Shown piece by piece: positions 1 to 7,178 of a stretch of DNA of 7,225 bases (position 1 is its first letter; each line of letters opens with the position of its first letter). The notes under the pieces were generated by a model that searched no databases, was not told the DNA's origin, and saw only the letters and a list, made by a program, of their open reading frames with translations. The stretch comes from an uncultured Syntrophobacteraceae bacterium. Lineage in GTDB: Bacteria; Desulfobacterota; Syntrophobacteria; Syntrophobacterales; Syntrophobacteraceae. The position numbers and the translations under genes were made by a program. Location of the stretch: assembly GCA_937889795.1 (NCBI GenBank), contig CALBZH010000638.1:1-7225 (forward strand), in the 5' to 3' direction.

Positions 1-335
1 ATGGATGTTCCCTCCCAGGTGAACTCCAGGACAACCTGGCCGCGAGCCAGTATCCATGTGAGTCCTGCCATGCCTCAGATTCACCTGCAAAAGCTGAACA
101 AATGAGAACTTGTTAGCCGAGACTGAAACCGAGACACAACCGACCAATGAACATGCGGCAAGCGCAAACGGAATGGAGCCGTCTCAAAAAACACATGTTT
201 GTTGAGAGTTAGGGATCCCAAGAGAGGCGAGGCGGTTTCCATATGCATCTCTTACATTGATTTCCCAGGAACTCCACGTCCTTTCAAGCTGTAGGTACCT
301 TCGTGACCCTCTGGACCTGGAGCTTGTCGCATGCA
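1..335. other. No supported gene; unassigned upstream region
   Basis: I see no convincing gene, RNA, repeat or insertion-sequence end in this stretch. A frame open from the window edge (positions 3 to 116, stop TAG) contains C-E-S-C-H at 57-71. This has the CxxCH form of a c-type haem site, but the frame is only 37 codons long and nothing else around the motif supports a cytochrome. Another short frame starts at base 1 and ends at a TGA near 103-105; it has no recognisable features. The region could hold the decayed end of a neighbouring gene cut by the window edge. Confidence 0.5.
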
Positions 336-554
336 ATGGCAGGCAAAGAGGTTCCAACACTTTACGATATCTTGCCGCCAAAAAGCTCGGCGAGCGGACG
401 GGAGTTTGCGCGCATTGTAAATTTACTCCTGTTCCATGATGCAAGACGGAATGGGCGGATCAGCCTGTTCCAGCTTGGGTCGCGGCTGCTCGACCACTTA
501 CTCAACGAAGGGCTCTCCATACCGGTCGCCTTCACCCCTGCGAGAGCGGGCTAA
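336..554 (+). CDS. Possible fragment of an unrecognised protein (hypothetical, probably broken)
   Basis: This is a 72-codon open frame from an ATG at 336; the same frame extends back to a GTG at 303. The first 45 or so residues look protein-like: after M-A-G-K-E come L-Y-D-I-L-P-P-K-S-S, then G-R-E-F-A-R-I-V-N-L-L-L-F-H-D-A-R-R. This pattern resembles the opening of some large nuclease- or ATPase-type proteins, but I cannot name a family with confidence. From about position 475 to the TAA at 552-554 the sequence loses that character. The only purine-rich ribosome-site candidate, GGAG at 319-322, is too far from 336. The frame lies just upstream of the ATPase remnant, so a truncated gene head joined to decayed ATPase sequence is one reading; chance is another. 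Confidence 0.25.
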   Translation: MAGKEVPTLYDILPPKSSASGREFARIVNLLLFHDARRNGRISLFQLGSRLLDHLLNEGLSIPVAFTPARAG

Positions 555-571
555 ATTGTGTCCGGTAGTGA

Positions 572-1827
572 GTGGTTGCCGAAGCTCAGAGAAAGCCGCG
601 TTCCCGTTCAACGGCTTGCCGACCTCGTTGCAAGCTACTTCGTGCTGGCCGTGGTCACCACCGCCATCATCACTCTGATCGTCTGGGCTCTATTCGGTCC
701 TGCTCCACGCATAACGCATGCTATCGTCAACGCCGTAGCAGTGCTCACCATCGCTTGCCCCTGCGCCCTGGGACTCGCGACCCCGATATCGATCATGGTG
801 GCGACCGGCAAAGGAGCCAGCCTTGGAGTGCTCTTCAAGAACGCCGAGGCTATAGAGAATCTGAGGCAAGTGGATACGCTCGTGGTCGATAAGACCGGAA
901 CACTGACTGAAGGGAGGCCCAACGTGGTTTGGGTTGAGGCACTCGGACGGCACGACCGAGGAAGAACTGCTCAGGCTGGCAGCAAGCGTGGAGCAGGGAA
1001 GCGAGCATCCGTTGGCCTCGTCCATTGTGGCGCGGGCACGACAGCGGGGCATGGAGTTGAAATCTGTGTCTTCGTTTGCGTCGTTCACGGGGAAGGGAGT
1101 CAAGGGGCGTGTGGAGGGTCGGGAAGTGGCTCTGGGGAACGCCAGGTTCCTCGATGAGCTTGGAATCGACATCGAGAGTCTTTCTGCGGCATTCGAATCC
1201 AAGCGGACTCCGGGTGAGACCGTGCTGTTCGCCGTGATCGATGGAAAAGCCGCCGGAGCCATCGGTGTGGCGGACCCCATCAAGGCAACGACTCCTGAAG
1301 CGGTGCGAGCGCTCCATCGCGAAGGCGTCCGTCTCGTTATGATCACGGGCGACAACCGCAAAACGGCCCGGGCGGTTGGGAATCAATTGGGAATCGACGA
1401 AATTGTGGCGGAAGTGCTCCCGGAGCGCAAGGCAAGCGAGGTGAAGCGCCTCCAGGAAGAAGGAAGATTCGTCGCCATGGCGGGAGACGGTATCAACGAT
1501 GCACCCGCTTTGGCTCAGGCGCACGTCGGAATCGCCATGGGGACGGGAACGGACGTGGCGATGGAAAGCGCCGGAGTGACCCTCGTCAAGGGAGACCTGC
1601 GCGGTATTGTCAGAGCGAGAGCGCTCAGCCGAGCGACAATGCGCAACATCAGGCAGAACCTCTTTTTCGCATTCGTCTACAATGCGCTCGGGGTTCCCAT
1701 CGCAGCCGGCGTCCTTTATCCGATCTTGGGCATTCTCCTCAGTCCGATGATTGCGGCGGCAGCGATGAGCTTGAGCTCGGTCTCGGTGATCGCGAATGCA
1801 TTGGCACTTGGAAAGAAGAGACTCTGA
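572..1827 (+). pseudogene. copA: Cu+-exporting P1B-1-type ATPase, N-terminally truncated and frameshifted
   Basis: An intact enzyme of this type hydrolyses ATP to move Cu+ from the cytoplasm across the inner membrane. In order, the remnant shows a short V-A-E-A-Q-R stretch (from 572), V-Q-R-L-A-D, TM3 (about 636-700), the C-P-C metal site in TM4 (756-764), the phosphorylation motif D-K-T-G-T (888-902), the nucleotide-domain H-P (1006-1011), T-G-D-N (1345-1356), G-D-G-I-N-D-A-P (1483-1506), Y-N in TM5 (1678-1683) and M-S-L-S-S in TM6 (1765-1779). CPC, YN and MxxSS together are the Cu+ P1B-1 signature. The N-terminal metal-binding domain, early helices and actuator domain are absent. Frame changes occur around 590-594 and near 945, where one extra G seems present: L-(x)-D-G-T-T-E-E resumes in the next frame. 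The downstream frame runs unbroken to the TGA at 1825-1827, the usual family C-terminus. The shift near 945 could be a sequencing error, but the missing N-terminal half cannot be explained that way. Confidence 0.85.
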
Positions 1828-1904
1828 GATCACAGTCCAGTTCAGATTCGCTGACGGCACCAGACCAGAGGATGACTACACAATGGAGCTTCCCAAAGAA
1901 GGGT

Positions 1905-1933
1905 TTGCATCGAGCCGTTGCCACTGATAATGT
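1905..1933 (+). promoter_or_regulatory. Weak candidate sigma70-like promoter upstream of the TolC-type gene
   Basis: In the 196-bp gap after the ATPase remnant, TTGCAT (1905-1910) is followed after 15 bases by GATAAT (1926-1931), which matches 5 of 6 consensus -10 bases. The alternative -10 TAATGT (1928-1933) gives a 17-base spacer but fewer matches. Either would place transcription about 90 bp before the TolC-type start. I see no clear MerR/CueR-type dyad between the elements. The -35 match is poor, so this is only a suggestion. Confidence 0.2.
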
Positions 1934-2013
1934 CGAACGAGCCGCAGTCCTCGTTCGCCGCCACCGAAACCTTTTTGGAGGCGGGGCATCATCCAACAAA
2001 GATCAACAGACCT

Positions 2014-2018
2014 GGAGG
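2014..2018 (+). promoter_or_regulatory. Ribosome binding site for the TolC-type gene
   Basis: GGAGG lies inside a G-rich run (2014-2022) with 5 bases between it and the ATG at 2024. It supports 2024 as the start and precedes a good signal peptide in the same frame. Confidence 0.7.
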
Positions 2019-2023
2019 GGGGA

Positions 2024-3355
2024 ATGGACAGGACGATCAGGCGTTTTGGATCCGCGCTGGGAATGCTTCTGCTGTTTTCGCTTGCAGTCTCGCCATCTCA
2101 CGGGGCCGAGCCCAAGAAAATGTCGCCTGAGAAGACAGCCCTCGCCAACGGAGGGAAGGCTGTTGATGAAGCGCCTGAAGTAAAACTCGATGAACTGATC
2201 CGCATCGCCCTGGATCAGAACCCATCGATCAAGGCGGCAGGATCGAATGCGGAGTCCAAGCGCGCTCGGATCATTGCCGAGCGAACGCTTCCTGACCCTA
2301 CATTCACCTTTCAGACCATGGGCGATCCTTTCCCATTCAAACTCCAGGAGGGGGATCCGTCTTCCGGACGTTTTTTCACGCTGGAACAGGAGTTCCCGTT
2401 CCCGGGTAAGCTCGGCCTGAAGGGCAAGATTGCCTCGGCCGAAGCCGGGGTGCAGGCGTGGAACCACGAGCAGACGCGAAGGCAGGTGGTTTTTGATCTC
2501 AAGAAGGCTTTCTATGAATACTTCTTCCTGTACAAATCCATCGAGACGGTTGAAGAAAGCCGGGGGATCCTCGATAACTTCGCAAAGGTTGCGGAATCCA
2601 AGTACCGTGTAGGCCAGGGAATTCAGCAGGACGTTGTGAAGGCACAGCTCGAAAGCTCAAAGCTCATCGAAAAGCGCCAGGTCCTGGAACAGCGACTCAC
2701 GGTCTCGCGAGCCCTCATCAACAGCCTTCTCTATCGCTCGCCTGAAAGCCCGCTTGGAAAGCCGGCGCCGGTCGAGAAAGCAAGCTTCAAGCACACCCTT
2801 GAAGATCTCCAGCAGATGGCTCTCTCTGGTGCCCCCACTCTCAAAATGCAGGAGGGTGAAATCGAGCGGAGCGAGCGAGCCGTGGACCTGGCCAAGAAGA
2901 ATTTCTATCCTGATTTTTCGGTCGGATTTACCTATGTGGACCGAGATGCCAACCCGTCCATGTATGGCCTTCAGATGAAGGCCAGTCTCCCGATTTACGC
3001 CTGGCGAAAGCAGCGCCCGGAGCTCGATTCCGCCAGAAAAGGTCTGGCAAGTGCGAAATCGCAGCATGAGAACGTGACCTCCACGCTTTCTTACTCGATT
3101 CGCGAGGCCTACACGGTCGCGACCACCTCGGAGCGACTGGCGGATCTCTATAAATCGACCGTCATCCCCCAGGCAAGCGTCTCACTGGAGAGCTCCTTCG
3201 CTTCCTATCAAGTCGGTGCGGTTGACTTCCTCTCTCTCCTCGACAGCGTCCTCACTCTCCTCGAATATCAGCTCAAGTACTACGAGTCACTGGCAGAGCT
3301 CCAGAAAGCGCTGGCCCAGCTCGAGCCTCTCGTCGGAATCGAGCTGACGCAGTAA
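2024..3355 (+). CDS. TolC-family outer membrane factor of heavy-metal efflux (CusC/CzcC-like)
   Basis: This 443-residue protein should form the trimeric outer-membrane channel through which the CusBA pump expels metal. Residues 1-28 form a signal peptide: a basic start (R-R at 6-7), a hydrophobic core at about 11-23, and likely cleavage near S-H-G-A (25-28). No cysteine follows, so unlike E. coli CusC it is not an obvious lipoprotein. Two outer-membrane-efflux repeats follow, about 54-235 and 262-435. Each carries the TolC-like helix signature: Y-R-V-G-Q-G then a long amphipathic helix (194-225), and Y-Q-V-G-A-V-D-F-L then helix (395-425). The F-P-F-P-G-K-L motif (124-130) is typical of the first barrel strand in metal-efflux members. 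Length is normal for the family. The start is set by a GGAGG site 5 bases upstream. The gene precedes cusB by 335 bp, and a hairpin just after its stop suggests transcription may partly end there. The family call is firm; metal specificity (Cu/Ag rather than Zn/Co/Cd) comes from the neighbours. Confidence 0.9.
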   Translation: MDRTIRRFGSALGMLLLFSLAVSPSHGAEPKKMSPEKTALANGGKAVDEAPEVKLDELIRIALDQNPSIKAAGSNAESKRARIIAERTLPDPTFTFQTMGDPFPFKLQEGDPSSGRFFTLEQEFPFPGKLGLKGKIASAEAGVQAWNHEQTRRQVVFDLKKAFYEYFFLYKSIETVEESRGILDNFAKVAESKYRVGQGIQQDVVKAQLESSKLIEKRQVLEQRLTVSRALINSLLYRSPESPLGKPAPVEKASFKHTLEDLQQMALSGAPTLKMQEGEIERSERAVDLAKKNFYPDFSVGFTYVDRDANPSMYGLQMKASLPIYAWRKQRPELDSARKGLASAKSQHENVTSTLSYSIREAYTVATTSERLADLYKSTVIPQASVSLESSFASYQVGAVDFLSLLDSVLTLLEYQLKYYESLAELQKALAQLEPLVGIELTQ

Positions 3356-3367
3356 AGGCTGTGGGGC

Positions 3368-3390
3368 GGATTGAAAGATTCTTTCAATCC
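3368..3390 (+). terminator. Perfect inverted repeat after the TolC-type gene: possible terminator or processing hairpin
   Basis: Arms GGATTGAAAG (3368-3377) and CTTTCAATCC (3381-3390) pair perfectly over 10 bp around the 3-base loop ATT, starting 12 bases after the TAA of the upstream gene. No T-run follows (the next bases are CAAACC), so it is not a classical intrinsic terminator. It may act as a weak terminator, a 3'-end stabiliser or a regulator-binding dyad. The structure is certain at sequence level; its role is inferred. Confidence 0.5.
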
Positions 3391-3470
3391 CAAACCTCAT
3401 CCAAACGTCTTACTTCCTCGCTGTGGCGCAAGCTCTACCTCATTTCTTGATTGGGGCGAGGATCGAAGTC

Positions 3471-3602
3471 ATGGCCCGCTCTTTGCTCTTGGCATGACGT
3501 TAGTCCGGTCTCGGCCTTTTTCACCCCGTGGATTGGACTGACATTTATCTATTGCTCGCACTCACAGTGCGTTTGCGCCCCCAAGCCCATCGCAGGATCT
3601 GA
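3471..3602 (+). pseudogene. Small decayed-looking open frame between the tolC-type gene and cusB
   Basis: The 335-bp gap between the two efflux genes holds no intact gene, but one frame looks like a decayed small membrane protein. An ATG at 3471, with GAGG 9 bases upstream (3458-3461), reads M-A-R-S-L-L-L-A, then hits TGA (3495-3497) and, one codon later, TAG (3501-3503). The same frame then reads S-G-L-G-L-F-H-P-V-D-W-T-D, I-Y-L-L-L-A-L-T-V-R-L and ends at TGA 3600-3602. The hydrophobic pattern and basic end suit a short single-span peptide of about 40 residues with two nonsense codons. I do not recognise a family. An 8-codon leader peptide or plain chance are alternatives. Confidence 0.2.
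3557..3571. repeat. Short palindrome upstream of cusB
   Basis: CGCACT (3557-3562) and AGTGCG (3566-3571) pair over 6 bp around CAC. It lies 120 bp before the cusB start and could be a small hairpin or an operator half-site pair. It is short enough to occur by chance. Confidence 0.2.
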
Positions 3603-3678
3603 CAGGCGGGCTCCAAACTCGCCGGAGACGATGAGCGGATTCGAGCATCCAACGTGAAACATCCCACTACGGGACGGC

Positions 3679-3684
3679 AGGAGA
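3679..3684 (+). promoter_or_regulatory. Ribosome binding site for cusB
   Basis: AGGAGA ends 6 bases before the ATG at 3691. This strong, well-placed Shine-Dalgarno match fixes that start. Confidence 0.75.
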
Positions 3685-3690
3685 TCGAAA

Positions 3691-5445
3691 ATGGTTTCAG
3701 ACGGTAATCTGAATGGGCAAGACAGACCCGTGATTTCTCCGCCAAGACCGCAAAGAGGGCGGATGCTGCTTCGGCTGCTTTTCACCATGGTCCTGATCGT
3801 GGGAACGGCTGCGATCACCCTGATCTACAGCGATGAGCTCAAGCGCTCCTGGTTCGCTCAACTGCTCGGGGTCCAGTGCGACCTCTCGACGGGGAACATG
3901 GATGCGGCACAGGAGCGCATCAAGCAAGCGGATGCGGAAAGCGCCAAAGGAGATCGAAAAGCCCTTTACTGGGTAGATCCGATGAACCCGACCATGCGGT
4001 CCGACAAACCGGGGAAGGCCCCCTGCGGCATGGACCTCATTCCTGTCTATGCGGAAGACGAGCCCCCCAAGGACCAACCGACAGCCAGCCGCAAGATCCT
4101 TTATTGGGTCGATCCCATGGATGCCAACATGAGATCCGACAAACCAGGGAAGTCCCCCATGGGCATGGAAATGGTGCCGGTGTATGCCGATGAAGGACCG
4201 ACCGAGGAAAAGCTTCCTCCGGGAACCGTGAAGATTTCCGCTCAGCGCCAGCAACAAATCGGGGTGGAGTATGGCGAAGTCCAGCAGAAGGCGCTTTCAA
4301 AGACCATCCGGACGGTTGCCCGCCTTACCTATGATGAGACGAAGATCGCTCACATCCACACGAGGATCTCGGGCTGGATCGAGAAGGTGTATGTCGATTT
4401 CGTGGGGAAGCTCGTGAAGAAAGGACAGCCACTTCTCACGATCTACAGCCCGGAGCTTGTCTCCACCCAGCGGGAGCTGCTCATCGCCCGGAAGTCCAGG
4501 GACATCCTGGGCGACAGTCCTTTCCTCAAGGAGGCTGGCTCCAACGCGTTTTCGCTCTACGATTCAACACGGGAGCGGCTGAAACTCTGGGACATTCCCG
4601 AATCGGAAATCAGGGCGATCGAAAAGCGGGGCACTCCAACGAAAGCGCTCACCCTTTATTCCCCCCTGGATGGATTCGTTCTGACACGCAACGGCTTCAC
4701 CGGGCTCCGGGTTTCTCCCGAGATGGATCTGTACGTATTGGCCGATCTCTCCACGATTTGGGCGCTGGCCGACGTTTACGAATACGAGCTTCCGATGATC
4801 ACCCTGGGGCAGAAGGCCACGATGACATTGGCCTATTTCCCGGGCAAAGCCTATTCGGGAAAAGTCACCTTCATCTACCCCAGCCTCGAGCAGCAAACCA
4901 GAACCCTGAAAGTCAGGCTGGAGTTTGACAACCCGAGCTTCGAGCTCAAGCCGGACATGTTCGCCAACGTTGAGATCAAGATCGATTACGGAACCCATCT
5001 CGCGGTTCCCCGGGATGCGGTCCTAGACTCCGGATCGGAACAGGTTGTCTTCATCGCACGGGAAGGCGGCTATTTCGAGCCTCGCAAGGTTTCCCTGGGC
5101 CAGCAGGTGGGTAACGAGTACATCGTGCTGGACGGCCTCAAGTCCGGCGAGCGCGTGGTGACTTCGGCCAACTTCCTCGTCGATTCAGAAAGCCAGCTTA
5201 AGTCGGTCCTGGGAGGTATGGCGGCAGGCGCCCACGCGGCCCATGGCGGTGCGGCCCCGGCGGGGAGCGATGAGAAGTCCAAAACTCCAGCCCAGTCTCC
5301 AAAATCGCCTCCGGCAGTCGGGGAAGCCGATCATTCGCAGCACGAGCCGAAGCAGCCGGCAGCCAAGACGCCCGAGAAGCCTGCCATTCCTCAAGCGTCG
5401 AACGGAGGAACGCCACCTTCGGAGCATGCCGGACACGGGAACTGA
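3691..5445 (+). CDS. cusB: CusB-type periplasmic adaptor (membrane fusion protein) with two heavy-metal-binding domains and a His tail
   Basis: This 584-residue adaptor should link the CusA pump to the outer-membrane channel and hand over Cu(I)/Ag(I) in the periplasm. A basic stretch (R19-R28) leads into one N-terminal membrane anchor (about 25-46). Two tandem heavy-metal-binding domains follow: residues 90-124 (Y-W-V-D-P-M at 93-98, P-G-K-A-P-C-G-M at 107-114) and 135-169 (Y-W-V-D-P-M at 138-143, P-G-K-S-P-M-G-M at 152-159). The adaptor core runs from about 178 to 505, with a barrel-sandwich half (I-S-G-W-I-E-K-V-Y-V at 226-235, G-Q-P-L-L-T-I-Y-S-P-E-L at 245-256), a helical part, the second half-motif (Y-S-P-L-D-G-F-V at 323-330) and a beta-barrel (330-435). 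The Pro-, Ala- and Lys-rich tail (510-584) carries three HxxH motifs. At 584 residues it is longer than E. coli CusB (about 400), which the anchor, extra domains and tail explain. cusA begins 47 bp later, so the two are probably co-transcribed. No CusF domain is fused. Family assignment is firm; Cu/Ag specificity rests on similarity and context. Confidence 0.93.
   Translation: MVSDGNLNGQDRPVISPPRPQRGRMLLRLLFTMVLIVGTAAITLIYSDELKRSWFAQLLGVQCDLSTGNMDAAQERIKQADAESAKGDRKALYWVDPMNPTMRSDKPGKAPCGMDLIPVYAEDEPPKDQPTASRKILYWVDPMDANMRSDKPGKSPMGMEMVPVYADEGPTEEKLPPGTVKISAQRQQQIGVEYGEVQQKALSKTIRTVARLTYDETKIAHIHTRISGWIEKVYVDFVGKLVKKGQPLLTIYSPELVSTQRELLIARKSRDILGDSPFLKEAGSNAFSLYDSTRERLKLWDIPESEIRAIEKRGTPTKALTLYSPLDGFVLTRNGFTGLRVSPEMDLYVLADLSTIWALADVYEYELPMITLGQKATMTLAYFPGKAYSGKVTFIYPSLEQQTRTLKVRLEFDNPSFELKPDMFANVEIKIDYGTHLAVPRDAVLDSGSEQVVFIAREGGYFEPRKVSLGQQVGNEYIVLDGLKSGERVVTSANFLVDSESQLKSVLGGMAAGAHAAHGGAAPAGSDEKSKTPAQSPKSPPAVGEADHSQHEPKQPAAKTPEKPAIPQASNGGTPPSEHAGHGN
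3958..4197 (+). repeat. Tandem duplication encoding two heavy-metal-binding domains within cusB
   Basis: Unit 1 spans 3958-4062 and unit 2 spans 4093-4197, a period of 135 bp (45 codons). Over 35 aligned residues 23 are identical. The DNA has diverged clearly at third positions, so the duplication is old. Unit 1 keeps one cysteine (P-C-G-M); unit 2 has methionine there (P-M-G-M). The histidine of the usual M-H-P motif is Asn in unit 1 and Asp in unit 2. Confidence 0.85.
5233..5436 (+). other. Three HxxH motifs in the CusB C-terminal tail
   Basis: The low-complexity tail holds exactly six histidines, arranged as H-A-A-H (5233-5244), H-S-Q-H (5332-5343) and H-A-G-H (5425-5436). These are residues 515/518, 548/551 and 579/582, at intervals of 33 and 31 residues. 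This regular pairing suggests a periplasmic metal-binding tail. The spacing and pairing are visible; metal binding is inferred. Confidence 0.6.
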
Positions 5446-5492
5446 TTCATCGATCGCTTCTCGAACTCTGATTGAAGCGGGTGGGAAACGTG

Positions 5493-7178
5493 ATGATCAA
5501 CAAAATAATCGATTTTTGCGCACACAATAAGTTCATCGTGTTCCTCTTCATCGGGATGGCCATTCTTTCGGGTTGGTATTCCATGAAGAACATCACCCTC
5601 GATGCGATCCCGGATCTTTCGGACACCCAGGTCATCATTTTTTCCCGATGGGACCGGAGCCCGGACATCATGGAAGACCAGGTGACCTATCCCATCATCA
5701 CGTCCATGCTCGGGGTTCCGAAAGTCAAGGACATCCGCGGGTTTTCGGACTTCGGGTACTCGTACGTCTACATCATCTTCGAAGACGGCACGGACGTCTA
5801 CTGGGCGAGATCGAGAGCCCTCGAGTACCTGAGCAACATTCTTCCGAGACTCCCCCAGGGCGTCCAGGTGGAGCTCGCGCGGGATGAGACGGCGATCGGC
5901 TGGGTCTTTCAATACGCGCTTGTTGACACGACGGGGAAACGCAACCTCGCCGACCTTCGTTCCCTTCAGGACTGGCATCTGCGCTACGAGCTGCAGTCCG
6001 TGCCGGGAGTCGCCGAAGTCGCTCCGGTGGGAGGGTTCGTCCGCCAGTATCAGGTGAATCTCGATCCCAATGCCCTCCAAGGCTACAACATCCCGATGGA
6101 CAAGGTGATCCAGGCGATCCGGGAAAGCAACAACGACATCGGAGGCCGGCTGGTCGAGTTCACCGGCCGTGAGTACATGGTACGGGGACGGGGCTACATC
6201 AAGTCGGTATCCGACATCGAGGATACGGTAGTCGCCTTCAATCCTGAGAGTGGAGCCCCGATCCTGGTCAAGCAGCTCGGTAAGGTGGTGCTCGGTCCCG
6301 ACATCCGGCGGGGCATCGCGGAGCTCGACGGTGAAGGGGAAACCGTGGGCGGGATCGTGATCATGCGCTACGGCGAAAACGCGCTCAAGGTGATCGAGCG
6401 GGTCAAGGAAAAGCTCGCGGACATCGAGTCCAGCTTGCCGCCGGGGGTGAAGCTCGTGACCACCTACGATCGATCCGAGCTCATCGACCGCTCCATCCAA
6501 ACGCTCAAGCACACGTTGCTCGAAGAGCTTCTCATCGTAAGCCTCGTGATCCTGATCTTTCTCTGGCATATCCCGAGCGCCATCATTCCCATCCTCACGA
6601 TTCCCATCGCCGTGATCATCTCCTTCATTCCCATGTACGGGATGAAGATCACGGCCAACATCATGTCGCTCGGCGGTATCGCGATCGCGATCGGGGCCAT
6701 GGTCGACGCGGCGATTGTCGTGGTTGAGCAAACCCATAAAAAGCTGGAGCACTGGGAGGCGGACGGGAGGCCCGGCGACTTCAAGGACGTCGTCATCGGC
6801 GCGGTCAAGGAAGTCGGAGGGCCAAGCTTCTTCGCGCTTCTGGTGATAGCCGTTTCCTTCATGCCGGTCTTCACGCTGGAAGGTCAGGAGGGGAGGCTTT
6901 TTAAACCCCTTGCTTTCACGAAGAATTTCTCGATGATCATCGCCGCGATCCTTGCCATCACGCTGGATCCCGCCATCCGGCTCCTCTTCACCCACATGAA
7001 GGAATTCAGCTTCCGGCCCCGTTTCCTGGCGAAACTCGCGAACGCCGTCCTGGTCGGTAAGATCCACAGCGAGGAAAACCACCCGATCAGCCGGCCGCTC
7101 ATGAAGATCTACCACCCGATCGTCGCCTTCGTGCTGCGGCACCAGTGGATCACGATCCTGATGGCCGTTCTTGTTGTC
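5493..7178 (+). CDS. cusA: CusA-type heavy-metal RND efflux pump, N-terminal half (cut by contig end)
   Basis: CusA is the proton-driven inner-membrane pump that exports Cu(I)/Ag(I) through CusB and the outer-membrane channel. The 562 codons present are about half of the usual 1040-1050. TM1 is about residues 13-30, followed by the N-terminal porter region (about 40-335; for example D-G-T-D-V-Y-W-A-R-S-R-A-L-E-Y-L at 98-113, a CusA-like rather than CzcA-like pattern). TM2-TM4 span about 343-412 and TM5-TM6 about 446-495. In TM4 the acidic residue of G-A-M-V-D-A-A-I is D405, the same number as the proton-relay Asp of E. coli CusA. The methionines that line the E. coli CusA metal path (M573, M623, M672) would lie beyond the cut and cannot be assessed. 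The start is ATG 5493, with a weak GTGGGA site (5481-5486); GTG 5490 in the same frame is an alternative. Genuine sequence stops at 7178, where adapter begins; no stop codon is present. Confidence 0.93.

Noticed and set aside
57..71. A CxxCH haem-like motif near the left edge
   Set aside because: One five-residue motif in a 37-codon frame cut by the window edge is not enough for a cytochrome call; chance is likely.
850..1860. A 336-codon antisense open frame over the ATPase remnant
   Set aside because: It overlaps conserved ATPase motifs on the + strand, and its low-complexity Arg/His/Asp/Ser-rich product has no family features.
1872..2183. A + strand open frame of about 100 codons over the gap and the start of the TolC-type gene
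   Set aside because: It runs into the TolC-type gene in another frame, has no spaced ribosome site, and its product has no protein-like pattern.
3451..3657. A 68-codon + strand frame in the tolC-cusB gap starting at TTG
   Set aside because: The start is rare and unsupported and the product has no recognisable features. The other frame at 3471 looks more protein-like, though broken.
3691..7178. Reading the efflux genes as a new type of system
   Set aside because: Gene content, domain order and key residues match known CusCBA-type heavy-metal efflux. Only details of CusB stand out.
1..7178. Transposases, CRISPR repeats, tRNA or rRNA genes, riboswitches
   Set aside because: I looked for terminal repeats, regularly spaced repeats, conserved tRNA arms and transposase motifs on both strands and found none.
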